From NCBI GenBank assembly GCA_030696545.1, contig JAUYSA010000093.1, positions 1 through 13,709 of the forward strand: a stretch of DNA of 13,709 bases, read 5' to 3'. This document shows positions 13,421-13,709 of the stretch, piece after piece (positions within the stretch are counted from its first letter, which is position 1; every line of letters starts with the position of its first letter). A program made the translations under genes and the position numbers. Origin of the DNA: Hyphomonadaceae bacterium. Lineage in GTDB: Bacteria > Pseudomonadota > Alphaproteobacteria > Caulobacterales > Hyphomonadaceae. The notes under the pieces were generated by a model. It did no database searches and was not told the DNA's origin. It saw only the letters and a list, made by a program, of their open reading frames with translations.

Positions 13421-13709
13421 TAGAGATGCGGGCTCTCTATCGGACTGGCCTGAGCCGTCCGGGATGCTTCAGCTCTGGCCCCATCAAGATGGAGGGCCGG
13501 GGACGCGGGATGGCCCCGCGTGGTTTGGGCTGACTGCTGTTGCAGCCTGCCGGCAGTGAAGAAGAAACGCGACATCCCGCGCCCCCGCGATCGTTATCCG
13601 CCGGCTGTTTCACGGAGGTCACTTCGACCTCTTGGAGCCAACGCCGGCGACGGAAAGGCCGGGGTGTTCTCACCCAGTCCCTGTGACGGCGTGGGCCGGA
13701 GCACCTCGC
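13421..13709. other. Unassigned GC-rich structured region at right edge
   Basis: No recognisable protein is encoded. Two frames are open to the window edge: a minus frame from 13709 to a TAG at 13437 (91 codons, very rich in Arg, Pro and Ser, with no family resemblance) and a plus frame from GTG 13557. Self-complementarity is high. Positions 13499-13512 can pair with 13573-13586 (13 of 14 bases), enclosing CTGCCGGCAG (13547-13556) and GGCTG/CAGCC arms. CGCGGG (13504-13509) can alternatively pair with CCCGCG (13515-13520). GGGTG-ttct-CACCC is at 13662-13675. It could be a structured RNA, a longer dispersed repeat, or the edge of an odd-composition gene. I could not match it to tmRNA, RNase P RNA, SRP RNA, 6S RNA or a known riboswitch. 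Confidence 0.45.

Noticed and set aside
13228..13533. 101-aa plus-strand ORF downstream of thpR
   Set aside because: It runs through the palindromic repeat cluster, so its sequence is dictated by hairpins; no ribosome binding site or family match.
13421..13709. tmRNA, RNase P RNA, SRP RNA, 6S RNA or cobalamin riboswitch at the right edge
   Set aside because: Conserved sequence hallmarks of each were looked for by eye on both strands and not found.

Overview
The window looks like chromosomal DNA of a GC-rich alphaproteobacterium. The best guess is the Caulobacterales/Hyphomonadaceae neighbourhood. This is inferred from the System I cytochrome c maturation operon divergent from acnA, a DUF2794 gene (a family I know only from alphaproteobacteria), tightly overlapping operons, GC-rich third codon positions, and the small palindromic repeats on the right. 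No tRNA, rRNA, CRISPR array, transposase or phage gene was seen.

Layout. (1) Positions 1-2800, minus strand: ccmA-ccmB-ccmC-ccmD-ccmG, the haem-handling and thiol-reduction part of cytochrome c maturation. ccmG runs off the left edge. (2) Positions 2921-6387, plus strand: acnA (aconitase A) and a secreted DUF1223 thioredoxin-like protein with a CxxC pair. The 120 bp between ccmA and acnA must hold both divergent promoters. (3) Positions 6394-10770, minus strand: a four-gene operon with overlapping ends, made of a GldA-like ATPase, a GldF-like permease, a GldG-like auxiliary protein and a DUF4340 protein. It is a complete ABC system of unknown substrate. (4) Positions 10771-11167: a gene-free stretch with repeated TTAA-containing motifs, a TTAACCAT (CtrA half-site-like) box and a G-run repeat. 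(5) A DUF2794 gene (plus) converges on a Bax inhibitor-1/YccA-family membrane protein gene (minus), with a perfect 11-bp-stem terminator between them. (6) thpR (RNA 2',3'-cyclic phosphodiesterase, plus), divergent from the BI-1 gene. (7) Positions 13216-13709: no convincing gene, but a dense cluster of inverted repeats (REP-like) followed by a strongly self-complementary GC-rich block.

How the genes fit together. CcmA, CcmB, CcmC and CcmD load and release haem for the chaperone CcmE, and CcmG keeps apocytochrome thiols reduced; ccmE, ccmF and ccmH are not in the window. AcnA supplies TCA-cycle flux to the respiratory chain that uses those cytochromes. The DUF1223 protein is a second exported CxxC thioredoxin-fold protein nearby; a redox link to cytochrome maturation is possible but unproven. 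Most of the window is conserved housekeeping sequence. The least understood parts are the Gld-like ABC operon, the variant acidic sites in the BI-1 protein, and the structured 3' block.
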